A DNA stretch of 64,000 bases from Afifella aestuarii (GTDB taxonomy: Bacteria; Pseudomonadota; Alphaproteobacteria; Rhizobiales; Afifellaceae): the NCBI RefSeq assembly GCF_004023665.1, contig NZ_SAUF01000001.1, forward strand, positions 1,718,571-1,782,570. The letters are read 5' to 3'. The first letter of the stretch is position 1, and the number at the start of each line of letters is the position of its first letter. Made by a program: the position numbers and the translations under genes. Shown here piece by piece: positions 16,147-25,499 of the stretch. A model generated the notes under the pieces. It saw nothing but the letters and a program-made list of their open reading frames with translations, was not told the origin of the DNA and made no database searches.

Positions 16147-16950
16147 TCAGGGCCGGCCGTAGCCGGCCGGCGACAGCGTGAAGATTTCCACCCCGTCCTC
16201 CGTGACACCGATGGAATGCTCGTATTGCGCGGTGAGGGACCTGTCACGGGTCACAGCCGTCCAGCCGTCGTTCAGGAGTTTAACGTGCGGGCGTCCGAGA
16301 TTGATCATCGGTTCGATCGTGAAGATCATCCCAGGTTCGAGCGCGAGCCCTTCGCCGGGACGCCCGTAATGCAGGATATTCGGCGGTTCGTGGAAGGCCA
16401 GCCCGACGCCGTGGCCGCAGAAATCGCGCACGACCGAACAGCGCTCGGCTTCCGCGTAGCTTTGGATGGCATGACCAATATCGCCGAGCGTCGCGCCGGG
16501 TTTCACCGCGTCGATCCCGCGCATGAGGCACTCATAGGTGACCTCCATCAGCCGTTCAGCCGCCCGCTTGATCTGGCCAACCGCGTACATGCGGCTTGAA
16601 TCGCCATGCCAGCCGTCGAGGATGAAGGTGACATCGATATTGGCGATGTCGCCCTCTTTGAGCGGTTTCTCGTTGGGGATGCCGTGACAGACGACATGAT
16701 TGAGCGAGATGCACGAGGCTTTGCGGTAGCCGCGATAATTGAGCGTTGCCGGGAGTGCATCATGCTGAAGCGCGAAATCGTAAACGAAATCGTCGAGCTC
16801 TTGCGTGGTGACGCCCGGTTTGACGCGCTCGGTCAATTCATCGAGGCAGGTGGCAGCGAGCTGACCGGCCCGGCGCATGCCGACAAAACCTTCCTCGCCG
16901 TAGGTATGGATGGAGGCCTTTTCGCGCTGGCCTGAAAGTGCGTTCTGCAT
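16147..16950 (-). CDS. map: Type I methionine aminopeptidase
   Basis: 267 residues, cytosolic, removes the initiator Met from nascent proteins. Metal and catalytic residues are visible in [30 protein letters not shown] (two Asp ligands), [23 protein letters not shown] and [11 protein letters not shown] (the His and Glu ligands). Length and lack of an N-terminal zinc-finger extension fit the bacterial class Ia enzyme. It is followed at 8 nt by radC and divergent from the CinA-type gene. Confidence 0.96.
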   Translation of the reverse strand: MQNALSGQREKASIHTYGEEGFVGMRRAGQLAATCLDELTERVKPGVTTQELDDFVYDFALQHDALPATLNYRGYRKASCISLNHVVCHGIPNEKPLKEGDIANIDVTFILDGWHGDSSRMYAVGQIKRAAERLMEVTYECLMRGIDAVKPGATLGDIGHAIQSYAEAERCSVVRDFCGHGVGLAFHEPPNILHYGRPGEGLALEPGMIFTIEPMINLGRPHVKLLNDGWTAVTRDRSLTAQYEHSIGVTEDGVEIFTLSPAGYGRP

Positions 16951-17103
16951 AGGATGGAACCGTCCTTATTCGGCGACAAGCTAGCCGATTGAGGCGTCCC
17001 TTTTAAAGGGGAGATGGAGCATTTCAGCTTCCATATGGGGAAGGGGGCGGCGGCAAGCCAGATTGGACTTGCCGGCAGCTACGACAAAGGGCACTCAGTC
17101 TCA

Positions 17104-17865
17104 ATGAGCGAGATCGAAGCGAATACCGCACACCCGACTGGGGCCGCGCCCCGGGCAGCCATGCTGGTGATCGGCGACGAGATCCTGTCGGGCCGCACCA
17201 AGGACAAGAACATCGGCACACTTGCCGATTTCTGCACCGACCTCGGGATTGATCTGGAGGAAGTGCGGATTGTCGGCGATCAGAAGCATGCGATCGTGGC
17301 GGCGCTGAAGGCGCTGTCGGCGGCTTATGACATTGTCTTCACCTCCGGCGGTATCGGCCCGACGCATGACGACATCACGGCGGATGCGGTTGCGAGCGCG
17401 TTCGATCGTCCGCTCATTCATCATCCCGAGGCGGTTCGGATTCTGCGGGAGCGGGCCGAGGCGCGCGGCTGGGAGCTCAATGAGGCGCGCCTCAGAATGG
17501 CGCGGACGCCGGAAGGCGCCGACCTCATCGCCAATGCGGTCTCGGGCGCCCCCGGCTTCAAGATCGGCAACGTCTATGTGATGGCGGGCGTGCCGGCTGT
17601 GATGGAGGCAATGCTTGCGGCACTTGCGCCCATACTGCCGCATGCCGCGAAGATCATGTCTGTGACGATCGAGGCGGGACGCGGGGAAGGAGAGATCGCT
17701 GATTGGCTCTCCGACCTTCAGGACGAGCACCCGGAGGTGCGTTTCGGTTCCTACCCCTACCAGGACGGAAGGCGCTTCACGACCCGCATCGTGATCCGCT
17801 CACGGGATGGAGAGGCGCTAAAAAAGGCAGCCGAGGCCGTGGAAAGCCGCCTGCAAAGCGGATAA
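17104..17865 (+). CDS. CinA-type molybdopterin-binding domain protein
   Basis: 253 residues from the ATG at 17104; an earlier in-frame ATG at 17014 would add a stretch with no family likeness, but no strong ribosome binding site decides. Motifs of the MoaB/Mog fold as found in CinA: AAMLVIGDEILSGRTKDKN, VFTSGGIGPTHDDITADAVASAF and VMAGVPAVMEAML. It lacks the C-terminal nicotinamide-deamidase domain of full CinA. Proteins of this short type in Rhizobiales are called competence/damage-inducible protein A, with no firm substrate. It lies 24 nt before gpt. Confidence 0.85.
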   Translation: MSEIEANTAHPTGAAPRAAMLVIGDEILSGRTKDKNIGTLADFCTDLGIDLEEVRIVGDQKHAIVAALKALSAAYDIVFTSGGIGPTHDDITADAVASAFDRPLIHHPEAVRILRERAEARGWELNEARLRMARTPEGADLIANAVSGAPGFKIGNVYVMAGVPAVMEAMLAALAPILPHAAKIMSVTIEAGRGEGEIADWLSDLQDEHPEVRFGSYPYQDGRRFTTRIVIRSRDGEALKKAAEAVESRLQSG

Positions 17866-17889
17866 GAGGCCGGAAAGAACGAGAGAGAT

Positions 17890-18387
17890 ATGGTGCAAGA
17901 AAAGGCCTTCCCGGTTTCCTGGGAGCAGTTTCATCGCGACGCGCGGGCGCTGACCTGGCGGCTCGCCGGCGCCGGCCCCTTCGAGGCAATCGTGTGCATC
18001 ACGCGGGGCGGGCTCGTGCCGGCGGCCGTCGTGTCGCGCGAACTTGAAATCCGGCTGATCGAGACGGTCTGTGTCGCGTCCTATCACGACTACAAGACAC
18101 AGGGCACGACCGAGGTCCTGAAGCCGATTTCGGAGCAGGTGCGCCATCTCGGCGGAGCGGGCGGCAAGGGCGTCCTCATCGTCGACGATCTCGTCGATAC
18201 CGGAAAGACTGCCGCCATCGTGCGAGAAATGTTGCCGGATGCGCATTTCGCTACGGTCTATGCAAAACCCAAGGGGCGCCCGCTGGTCGATACGTTCGTT
18301 ACGGAAGTGTCCCAGGATACCTGGATTTATTTCCCGTGGGATCTGGGGTTGAGCTTCCAGCCGCCGATTTCCGGCGCACCCAGCTGA
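17890..18387 (+). CDS. gpt: Xanthine phosphoribosyltransferase
   Basis: 165 residues, purine salvage (xanthine and guanine to their nucleotides using PRPP). It has the type I phosphoribosyltransferase PRPP loop [13 protein letters not shown], the early [19 protein letters not shown] segment and the C-terminal WIYFPWD, all typical of bacterial XGPRT. It follows the CinA-type gene by 24 nt on the same strand, with a spaced GAGAGA ribosome binding site. Confidence 0.93.
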   Translation: MVQEKAFPVSWEQFHRDARALTWRLAGAGPFEAIVCITRGGLVPAAVVSRELEIRLIETVCVASYHDYKTQGTTEVLKPISEQVRHLGGAGGKGVLIVDDLVDTGKTAAIVREMLPDAHFATVYAKPKGRPLVDTFVTEVSQDTWIYFPWDLGLSFQPPISGAPS

Positions 18388-18409
18388 CGCCACGCGCGCA
18401 GGCGACATC

Positions 18410-19858
18410 TTGCTTCGGTATCAACCTATCCTGGCGATAACCGGCCTCCTTCTGGTGGCGCTGGGCGTGGTGATGATTCTGCCGGCCCTCGTCGATCTTT
18501 CGGCCGGCAATCCCGACTGGATGGTGTTTGCGCTCTCAGGCGTCGTGACGGCCCTCGTCGGTGCGGTGTTCGCCATTGCGGGGCGCGAGGACGAGCCGGT
18601 CGGTCTCAACCTCAAGCAGGCCTTCATTCTCACCACCGTCCTGTGGTTCGTACTGCCGGGGTTCGCGGCTCTGCCGTTCCTCGGCCTCGATGTCGATTAT
18701 GCGGACGCCTTCTTCGAGACGGTCTCCGGCATGACGACGACGGGTTCCACCGTCCTCACGGGCCTCGACAGTCTGCCGCCCGGCATTCATCTCTGGCGCT
18801 CGCTCCTGCAATGGATCGGCGGCGTCGGCATCGTCGTCATGGCCATCATCATGCTGCCGTTCCTGAAGGTCGGCGGTATGCAGCTCTTCCACGCGGAAAG
18901 CTCCGACCGTTCGGAGAAGGTGCTGGCGAAGTCGTTCGATCTCGCCGCCTGGATCGGCGGCATCTATGTTGGCCTGACGCTCCTCTGCGCGCTCGCCTAT
19001 GCGGCCGGCGGCATGACCTTCTTCGATGCGATCTGCCATGCGATGACGACGCTCTCGACCGGCGGCTTTTCGACCCACGACGCGTCCTTCGGTTATTTCG
19101 GCGATAATCCGGAGCTTCTTTGGACAGGCAGCTTCTTCATGCTGGCGGGGGCCATGCCTTTCGTGGCCTATATCGGCGCGTTGCGTGGTCGTCCGTATGA
19201 GATCTTTCGCGATCCTCAGGTGCTTGCGCTTGTCGGTCTCCTGCTGATCGTGTGTACGGGCCTTGCGGTCCAGCTGACGCTGACGGGCGAGTTCACTTTC
19301 GGCCAGGCTCTTCGGCACTCCACTTTCAACGTCGTTTCCGTGGTGACGACGACCGGCTATGCCTCGCTCGACTACACGCAGCTCGGCACTTTTTCGGTCG
19401 GCCTTTTCTTCGTGCTCACCTATGTGGGGGGCTGCACCGGCTCCACGGCCGGCGGCATCAAGATCTACCGTCTCGTAATCCTGTGGGAGATCATCCGGCG
19501 CCAGATCCGGCTTCTCGCCCATCCTTCGCGCGTCGATCCGCTGCGCTATGCCGGCCGTCGTATCCCGGCCGATGTTCCACCCTCGGTCCTTGCCTTCCTG
19601 ACGCTTTATGTCGGGACCACGGTGATCATCACGATGATTCTCGCGGCGCTCGGCCTCGACTTCGTCACCGCCATTTCCGCGGCGGTGACTGCGGTCGGCA
19701 ATGTCGGTCCCGGGCTTGGCGAGATCGTGGGGCCGGCCGGCAATTTCGGGTCGCTTCCGGATGCCGCCAAGATCGCGCTCACTTTTGCGATGGTGCTGGG
19801 GCGGCTGGAGCTCTTCACGGTCCTGGTGCTTTTCGACCCGGCCTTCTGGCGCTGGTGA
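18410..19858 (+). CDS. trkH: Potassium uptake protein TrkH
   Basis: 482 residues from a TTG start, an inner-membrane K+ translocating subunit. Four pore loops are recognisable: TMTTTGSTVL, STGGFSTHDASF, VTTTGYASLDY and VGNVGPGLG, each with the filter glycine. Around ten membrane segments are apparent. TrkH normally needs the NAD-binding TrkA for regulation; trkA is not in the window. It begins 22 nt after gpt and is followed by a tRNA gene. Confidence 0.93.
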   Translation: MLRYQPILAITGLLLVALGVVMILPALVDLSAGNPDWMVFALSGVVTALVGAVFAIAGREDEPVGLNLKQAFILTTVLWFVLPGFAALPFLGLDVDYADAFFETVSGMTTTGSTVLTGLDSLPPGIHLWRSLLQWIGGVGIVVMAIIMLPFLKVGGMQLFHAESSDRSEKVLAKSFDLAAWIGGIYVGLTLLCALAYAAGGMTFFDAICHAMTTLSTGGFSTHDASFGYFGDNPELLWTGSFFMLAGAMPFVAYIGALRGRPYEIFRDPQVLALVGLLLIVCTGLAVQLTLTGEFTFGQALRHSTFNVVSVVTTTGYASLDYTQLGTFSVGLFFVLTYVGGCTGSTAGGIKIYRLVILWEIIRRQIRLLAHPSRVDPLRYAGRRIPADVPPSVLAFLTLYVGTTVIITMILAALGLDFVTAISAAVTAVGNVGPGLGEIVGPAGNFGSLPDAAKIALTFAMVLGRLELFTVLVLFDPAFWRW

Positions 19859-19866
19859 GACGCCTC

Positions 19867-19895
19867 TTGCCGGCCGTCATAAGCCCGGCTAGGCA
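19867..19895 (+). promoter_or_regulatory. Candidate promoter of tRNA-Leu
   Basis: TTGCCG (19867-19872) and TAGGCA (19890-19895) with a 17-nt spacer would start transcription about 5 nt before the tRNA. The match to the -10 consensus is modest. Confidence 0.4.
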
Positions 19896-19906
19896 AAGTG
19901 CTACGC

Positions 19907-19993
19907 GCGGGCGTGGCGGAACAGGTAGACGCAAGGGACTTAAAATCCCTCGGTTGGAAGACCATGCGGGTTCGAGTCCCGCCGCCCGCACCA
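19907..19993 (+). tRNA. tRNA-Leu (anticodon UAA)
   Basis: A class II tRNA of 87 nt including encoded CCA. The acceptor arms are GCGGGCG and CGCCCGC, the anticodon loop reads CTTAAAA (anticodon TAA), a long variable arm is present, and the T-arm is GGTTCGAGTCC. It decodes UUA/UUG. It lies between trkH and the PRC-barrel gene terminator. Confidence 0.96.
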
Positions 19994-20080
19994 TTCTGCC
20001 ACCTCAGTTCTCTGCTCCCCCTTGTTGGAAAGGGCAGGACCCGGGCCGCTCGGTCTCAAGCCCCTGATTTCGTAGGGGCC

Positions 20081-20112
20081 AAAGAAAAACCCGCCGGCCG
20101 GAGCCGACGGGT
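20081..20112 (-). terminator. Terminator of the PRC-barrel gene
   Basis: On the minus strand ACCCGTCGGC pairs with GCCGGCGGGT (10 bp including one G-U), with a 4-nt loop, followed by TTTTTCTTT (complement of 20081-20089). It lies 29 nt past the stop of the PRC-barrel gene. Confidence 0.88.
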
Positions 20113-20140
20113 CGTGTCTGTCTGAGTGAACGCTGGGTGC

Positions 20141-21856
20141 TTACTGCACGCCTTCGTATTCCGGCGCGTCTTCCAGCTGATTCTCGGTGGCATTGATCGA
20201 ATAGCGGGTTTCGCCGTTCGCATCCTTCTGGACGTTGAGCGTGTCATACTCAACCGCAACCGGCTTCTCGCCGATGCCCAGGAAGCCGCCGACATCAATG
20301 ATCACAGCGCGGACATCGCCATTCTGGCCGACAATCACATCGTCGATATCACCGACGCTCTCGTCGTTGCTGCCATAAACAGTGGCGCCCATAATGTCCT
20401 CGGCGCTCATGCCGCTCGGCTGCGCACCACCCGGAACGGACTTGCTCGAAGCCATGTCGTTCTGATCGCGCGAAGCGGTGGTCATCGATCCCGCGCCGGC
20501 ACTTTCATTTGTGCCCGATGTGGTCGTGTCGGTCTGACGGTTCTGTGCCGTCTGCGAACCTGTGGTATCTGCGTTCATGTCGCTGCTGTTGCTGGCGACA
20601 TCGCCTTCACGGTCTGACATGTCCCACTTCGGCGCGTTCTCCAGATCGGCGCGCGTCATCGGGATCGTGAGGCGCGGCTCATCCTCGTTCGATGCCTGGG
20701 TCATTTCGATCTGGTCGAATTTGACGGCCACAGGCTTCTCGCCCACGCCGAGGAACCCGCCCACATCGATCACGATCGAGTCGATCTTGCCGTTGTCGGC
20801 AAGGATGACATCGTCGATCTCGCCGACGCTCTGCTGCTGAGCATCCGGGTTGGCGGCGAGCTGGTTATTCTCGCCGCTCTGCCCAGTACCCGTGGAGCCG
20901 TCGCCAGTCGCCGAAGCCGGACGGTTCGTCGCCATTTGCTGGTTGGTGCTATCGCCGGAGGCCGTTCCGTTCGTGCCCATGGCCGTCGTCTGGCCGCTGG
21001 CGTCGGTCTGGACCTGGTTCTGCATATCGGTCACAGGTTCGCCGCTCGCCATGGTGTCGTTCTGACCCGTAGAACCGCTGGCCTGACCGCTGTCGGTGTT
21101 ATTCTGCATGGCCTGCTGCTGGCCGGCCTTGTCACCCATGGAGCCGGCGCCCGTCGCGTCCTGACCCGTGGTCGACGAGTAGACTTCCCGTCCGAGCCAG
21201 TCGCTCAGGCGGGTTTCGCCCTGCTCCGGTTGCGCAAACGCGGTCTGGCGATCCTGGCCGCTCATTGCGCTGTCTTTGGTCGTCTTTGTGCTCGAGGCTG
21301 TCTGCTGCGACTGATCCTTCGTCATGGCCCCGCTTGCAGCGCCAGCCGAAGAGGCGGTCGTCGCGGACGCATCCGTGGAGCTCGCGCTGTCGTTGCCGCC
21401 TTCTTTCTGCATATTCGCATAGCTGCGCTGGTTGTCGTTCTCCTGGAACTCAGGAGCGTTCTTCAGTTCTTCCTCGGTGGCATCCACGACCAGGCGCATT
21501 TCGCCATTCTGATCCTGGGTCACCTGGAACTGATCGTAATCCAGGGCGACTTCTTTTTCGCCGAGGCCGAGAAAGCCGCCGACGCCGATAATAGCGGCAG
21601 TGATGTTGCCGTTCTCGTCGACGAGAAGATCGTCGATATCGCCGACTTCTTCAGCGTCCGGTCCGGCCGAGGAGTAGACGGTCTGGCCCATCCAGGATGA
21701 GGCGAGATCCTCGCCCTGCTTCTGCTGCGTCTTGACGCCCTGGGTGGTGGACTGAGCCTGCGTCGTCTCGTTCTGAGTGGCCGGCTGCGTCTGGGCGATC
21801 GCGCCGGTGGTCAACAGTGCGGCAATCGCCGTACTCGCCATCAATGTGCGGATCAT
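20141..21856 (-). CDS. Exported protein with three PRC-barrel domains
   Basis: 571 residues from the ATG at 21856 (AAGGAGA upstream) with signal peptide MIRTLMASTAIAALLTTGAIA. Three PRC-barrel units share VGDIDD, a GGFLG(L/V/I)GEK core and a closing E-L-(K/E)-(N/D)-A-P motif: about residues 52-137, 219-228 plus 343-411, and 486-567. The middle unit is interrupted after LGREVYSS by a 114-residue Gln/Ser/Thr/Gly-rich insert, and similar low-complexity linkers separate the units. PRC-barrel proteins of this kind occur in alphaproteobacterial envelopes and often respond to stress. An EcfG-type promoter lies upstream and a terminator downstream, so it is a single-gene unit. Confidence 0.9.
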   Translation of the reverse strand: MIRTLMASTAIAALLTTGAIAQTQPATQNETTQAQSTTQGVKTQQKQGEDLASSWMGQTVYSSAGPDAEEVGDIDDLLVDENGNITAAIIGVGGFLGLGEKEVALDYDQFQVTQDQNGEMRLVVDATEEELKNAPEFQENDNQRSYANMQKEGGNDSASSTDASATTASSAGAASGAMTKDQSQQTASSTKTTKDSAMSGQDRQTAFAQPEQGETRLSDWLGREVYSSTTGQDATGAGSMGDKAGQQQAMQNNTDSGQASGSTGQNDTMASGEPVTDMQNQVQTDASGQTTAMGTNGTASGDSTNQQMATNRPASATGDGSTGTGQSGENNQLAANPDAQQQSVGEIDDVILADNGKIDSIVIDVGGFLGVGEKPVAVKFDQIEMTQASNEDEPRLTIPMTRADLENAPKWDMSDREGDVASNSSDMNADTTGSQTAQNRQTDTTTSGTNESAGAGSMTTASRDQNDMASSKSVPGGAQPSGMSAEDIMGATVYGSNDESVGDIDDVIVGQNGDVRAVIIDVGGFLGIGEKPVAVEYDTLNVQKDANGETRYSINATENQLEDAPEYEGVQ

Positions 21857-21939
21857 ATAGTAATCTCCTTGCATCTCGGATGCTATTGAGGCCGCGCGGA
21901 TATGTGTGGAAGCCGTTCGCGCGGCCGTTACCACCCGAC

Positions 21940-21964
21940 AACGTTAAATGGTCGATCGGGTTCC
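21940..21964 (-). promoter_or_regulatory. EcfG (general stress sigma factor) promoter
   Basis: On the minus strand GGAAC (21964-21960) and CGTT (21943-21940) are separated by exactly 16 nt, a perfect match to the alphaproteobacterial EcfG/RpoE2 consensus GGAAC-N16/17-CGTT. It lies about 80 nt before the start of the PRC-barrel gene and points at it. Confidence 0.8.
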
Positions 21965-21995
21965 GATTGCGGAGATGTATTACGCTCTGAAATGC

Positions 21996-23132
21996 TTAGG
22001 CGGTAAAAGAATATAGCCAATCCTGGCGGCGCATCAAAACTTCGCCGGGAAGCGCCAGAAGCGCTGTGTTCCTAAGGCCCGCGACGAGACTGGGCATGGT
22101 GTAGATCTGGAGATTGCTCTCCGCCATCGATACAACCTTACGGACGCGTGTCTTGCGCGAAAGCTCGTAGCGGGCGAGTTTTCCAGAAAGCGCTCCGTCG
22201 CCTGCGAGCTCGGCGGAAAGCGTCGCGGCATCCTCGATCCCCATTGCTCCTCCCTGAGCGGCTGTCGGCAACATGGCGTGGGCGGCATCGCCGATGAGAA
22301 CGGCACGCCCTTTTGTCCAAGCGAGGCTCGGGTCGACGGTCTGGAGCGGCCAGGGCAGCCATTTGTGGCGTAGGGTCTCAGAGCCGAAAAATGCTGTGAG
22401 CTCGGGCGCCGCATGGGAGAGTGCAGGTCCCGATTGGCCGGTCGCTCTTTGCGGCTCGATTGCCACGATGTTGAGGCGTTCGCCCCGCCGGATGGGATAG
22501 TAAACAACGTGCCAGCCGGGGCCCATCCATAACGTGGTGCAACTCGTATCGAGCCAGTCGGGCGCGGCCGAGACGTCGATGCTCACGCGCCAGGCGACAT
22601 GTGTCGAAGAGGAGGGGTCGGCCCCGGAGACGAGCTTTCGGCGTACGACCGAACGAAGCCCGTCTGCTCCGACGACGAGATCGGCGTGATGTTCCGTGCC
22701 GGCAGCCTCGAAGGCGACACCGCTCTCTTGCTCGTCAAAAGCCTCCACACCTGCGCCGAGATGAAGGCGCACCGTGGCCTCTTTGCGAACTGCCTTCAAA
22801 AGGACGTCTTGCAGGTCGGCGCGATGGATCAGCCAGTAGGGCGCGCCGTAGCGCGCTTGCGCCCATTCTCCCAACGGGAGCGTTGCGAGGAGGTTGAGGC
22901 GCTGGCCGTTGCCGATCTGCAGCTTGTCAGGCGCGACGACGCATCTGCCGAGTTCCTCTCCGAGTCCCAGCGCGAGGAGAATCCGGGAGGCGTTGGGCGA
23001 CAACTGGATGCCGGCGCCCACTTCTTCCAACGTCTCGGCACGCTCGAAGAGATCGAGCTCGAAGCCCCTGCGCGCCAGCGAAAGTGCGAGAGTCAGGCCG
23101 GAGATGCCGGCCCCGATGACGGCGATGCGCAT
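21996..23132 (-). CDS. FAD-dependent monooxygenase (salicylate hydroxylase-like)
   Basis: 378 residues of the group A flavoprotein hydroxylase family: the dinucleotide-binding GAGISG (residues 7-12) at the N-terminus, FERAE after strand 2, the DG motif VVGADGLRS, and the FAD ribityl motif VLIGDAAHAMLPTAAQGGAMGIEDA. It is expected to use NAD(P)H and O2 to hydroxylate a small (often aromatic) substrate in the cytosol. The closest general type is salicylate or 3-hydroxybenzoate hydroxylase, but no pathway partner is adjacent, so the substrate is open. The zinc-finger gene lies 45 nt upstream on the same strand. Confidence 0.87.
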   Translation of the reverse strand: MRIAVIGAGISGLTLALSLARRGFELDLFERAETLEEVGAGIQLSPNASRILLALGLGEELGRCVVAPDKLQIGNGQRLNLLATLPLGEWAQARYGAPYWLIHRADLQDVLLKAVRKEATVRLHLGAGVEAFDEQESGVAFEAAGTEHHADLVVGADGLRSVVRRKLVSGADPSSSTHVAWRVSIDVSAAPDWLDTSCTTLWMGPGWHVVYYPIRRGERLNIVAIEPQRATGQSGPALSHAAPELTAFFGSETLRHKWLPWPLQTVDPSLAWTKGRAVLIGDAAHAMLPTAAQGGAMGIEDAATLSAELAGDGALSGKLARYELSRKTRVRKVVSMAESNLQIYTMPSLVAGLRNTALLALPGEVLMRRQDWLYSFTA

Positions 23133-23177
23133 TCTATAAGAAAGGGCAGGGACGGGTGCCCATGCTCCCCTTCAGCC

Positions 23178-23414
23178 TCATTCCTGGTAAACGGCTTCGG
23201 TCGGACGCGCCTGCTTCGGGCTGAGCGAACGATCGAGCTTGTAGAGGGTCGAGCAGTACGGGCAGATGATTTCGTGCTCGTCGCCCATGTCGAGGAAAAC
23301 ATGCGGATGGTCAAACGGGGGCAGAGCGCCGATGCACATGAATTCGCTGGCGCCGACCGAAATCGCCTCCACTCCGCCGGTATTATGAAAATGCGGAACC
23401 ACGTTCTCCGCCAT
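23178..23414 (-). CDS. Zinc-finger domain protein (zf-CHCC / NDUFS6-like)
   Basis: 78 residues from the ATG at 23414 (AGGACGA upstream; a GTG two codons earlier is possible). The pattern is Cys at FMCIGALPPFDHPHVFLDMG, His in DHPHVFL and a C-terminal ICPYCSTLY pair, as in the CHCC zinc finger of small alphaproteobacterial proteins homologous to the mitochondrial complex I subunit NDUFS6. It may help assemble or stabilise complex I. Confidence 0.88.
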   Translation of the reverse strand: MAENVVPHFHNTGGVEAISVGASEFMCIGALPPFDHPHVFLDMGDEHEIICPYCSTLYKLDRSLSPKQARPTEAVYQE

Positions 23415-23584
23415 CGTCACTCGTCCTGTGCGCTGTTGCTGGTTTGCGGAACATAGGCGTGCACGGGCGGCGGGCCAATGTCAAAATTCCAGCTCCTCGC
23501 GGTGCCGGCTCGTGCATCGCGTTGACCGTCTGCCACATGAAGGGCTAAGCGGCGGCATGATCCATTTGCACGTCCATCCTTCTC

Positions 23585-24349
23585 ATGCCCTCCTTTGAAA
23601 CGTCAGACGGCGTCGCCATCGCCTATCTCGACCAGGGAGAGGGCGAACCGCTTCTCCTTATCCATGGCTTCGCTTCGAGCCACCGGGTCAACTGGCAGTC
23701 CACCGGCTGGGTGTCGGCCTTCAATGAGGCCGGATATCGCGTCATCGCGCCTGACAATCGCGGCCATGGCTGGTCCGACGCACCGCATTCCGCCGACGCC
23801 TATGGCATGGACCGGATGGCGCGGGATATGCTGGAGCTTCTCGATCATCTCGGCCTCGAACGAGCCCTCATGATGGGATATTCGATGGGCGCGCGGATCG
23901 CCGCGCATCTTGCCGTCGCTGCACCCGAGAAGGTTGAAGCCCTCGTTATCGGCGGGCTCGGCGATCAGCTCATCCAGGGGTTCGGCGAGGCTGATGACGT
24001 TGCAGCCGGCATGCGCGCCGCCTCCATGGACGAGGTCGTTGGCGAGACCGCAAAAGGATTTCGCGTCTTCGCCGAACAGACCGGTTCGGATCTCCTGGCG
24101 CTTGCCGCCTGTATGGAGGCGGGCCGCGAGAACCTTACTCCCGATATGCTCGGCAAGCTCACGATGCCGGTCCTGATCGTCGTAGGGTCCGAGGATGAGG
24201 TGGCCGGCGATCCGGAAGCGCTGGCAAAACTCATCCCCGGCGCCGAGACCGCGATCATCCCGCGGCGTGACCACATGCGCGCGGTGGGGGACAAGGCGAC
24301 CAAGGCCGCCGTTCTGGAGTTTTTGGAGAGGCTGCGCAAAGCAGCTTAA
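23585..24349 (+). CDS. Alpha/beta hydrolase
   Basis: 254 residues with the fold hallmarks LLLIHGFASSHRVNW (oxyanion region), APDNRGHGWSD, nucleophile elbow GYSMGAR, and a late acid-histidine pair in VVGSEDEVAGD and RRDHMRAVGD. It is cytosolic, without signal peptide. The motifs place it in the broad esterase/lactonase/epoxide hydrolase group and no specific substrate can be inferred. It is divergent from the zinc-finger gene, 170 nt apart. Confidence 0.87.
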   Translation: MPSFETSDGVAIAYLDQGEGEPLLLIHGFASSHRVNWQSTGWVSAFNEAGYRVIAPDNRGHGWSDAPHSADAYGMDRMARDMLELLDHLGLERALMMGYSMGARIAAHLAVAAPEKVEALVIGGLGDQLIQGFGEADDVAAGMRAASMDEVVGETAKGFRVFAEQTGSDLLALAACMEAGRENLTPDMLGKLTMPVLIVVGSEDEVAGDPEALAKLIPGAETAIIPRRDHMRAVGDKATKAAVLEFLERLRKAA

Positions 24350-24591
24350 CGGCGTCAGCGCGTGGTGGGCGATGGGTGCGAACCGGCGCCGATCATGTCG
24401 GCGAGCTGTTGACCCCGGGTCGCGCCGGCATATGCTGATTTTCAATGGAAGCTATATAACACGGTGCGTGGTCCGCGAGAGCGGTGGCGAAGGCAGAGAG
24501 AGCCTGCAAAACCTCTCTGGCCAACTGGGCGCACCGCACCAGATATCCGGGCGCCGGAGAACCGGATCGTGACGCAGCGAGAGGAGCCGAT

Positions 24592-25437
24592 ATGGCTGTC
24601 GAACAAACCCGCCTGAGCTCGGGAGCCGAAACGGTCGATCCGGTCTGGGCGCAGCTGCGCCGCGAAGCCGAGGACATCGTCGCCCGCGAGACCGTGCTGG
24701 CCGCCTTCATCTATTCGACGATCTTGAACTATCCGCGGCTGGAGGATGCGGTCGCTCACCGTGTCGGCGACAGGCTGCGCCATCCCGGCATTTCGACGGG
24801 CCAGATCATCCGGTCCTTCGGCGAGATGTATGAGGATCAGCCGGAACTGTCGGAGGTTCTGCGCATCGATCTGATGGCCGTCTATGACCGCGATCCGGCT
24901 TGCGAGCGGCTGATCGAGCCGGTCCTCTATTTCAAGGGTTTCCACGCGATCCAGTCGCACCGGCTGGCGCATTGGCTTTGGCAGCAAGGTCACAAGGATT
25001 ACGCGCTTTATCTGCAAAGCCGGGCTTCGGAAGTTTTCCAGGTCGATATTCATCCCGCCGTTCCTCTCGGCCGGGGGATCTTCATCGACCACGCGACGGG
25101 TATCGTGATCGGCTCCACGGCCGTGATCGAAGACGATGTCTCGATCCTGCAGAACGTGACGCTCGGTGGGACAGGAAAATCCTGTGGCGACCGCCATCCG
25201 AAGATTCGTCATGGCGTCCTCATCGGCGCCGGCGCCGAGGTTCTCGGCAATATCGAAATCGGCCATTGCTCGCGGGTGGCGGCCGGCTCGGTCGTGTTGA
25301 AACCGGTGCCGCCTATGGTCACGGTTGCGGGCGTGCCGGCGCGAATCGTCGGAAAAGCGGGCCGCGACGAACCCGGTCGTTCCATGGATCAGCTCTTGCG
25401 CGAGGCGGAGCAGGGCAGCGACGACGTTTCCGGCTGA
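24592..25437 (+). CDS. cysE: Serine O-acetyltransferase
   Basis: 281 residues from the ATG at 24592, preceded by GAGGAG; longer upstream readings lack family likeness. The N-terminal helical domain (VWAQLRREAEDIVARETVLAAFI) is followed by the left-handed beta-helix of hexapeptide repeats, with DIHPAVPLGRGIFIDHATGIVIG, VSILQNVTLGGTGK and the C-terminal AGVPARIVGKAG. It makes O-acetylserine for cysteine synthesis from serine and acetyl-CoA. The small DUF3126 gene follows 62 nt downstream, a common pairing in Rhizobiales. Confidence 0.95.
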   Translation: MAVEQTRLSSGAETVDPVWAQLRREAEDIVARETVLAAFIYSTILNYPRLEDAVAHRVGDRLRHPGISTGQIIRSFGEMYEDQPELSEVLRIDLMAVYDRDPACERLIEPVLYFKGFHAIQSHRLAHWLWQQGHKDYALYLQSRASEVFQVDIHPAVPLGRGIFIDHATGIVIGSTAVIEDDVSILQNVTLGGTGKSCGDRHPKIRHGVLIGAGAEVLGNIEIGHCSRVAAGSVVLKPVPPMVTVAGVPARIVGKAGRDEPGRSMDQLLREAEQGSDDVSG

Positions 25438-25499
25438 GCCGGTTGAGATCGGCCCCTCGTTATGTCAGGACGGGCCAAACCAAGTTAAAGGGTGTCGCG

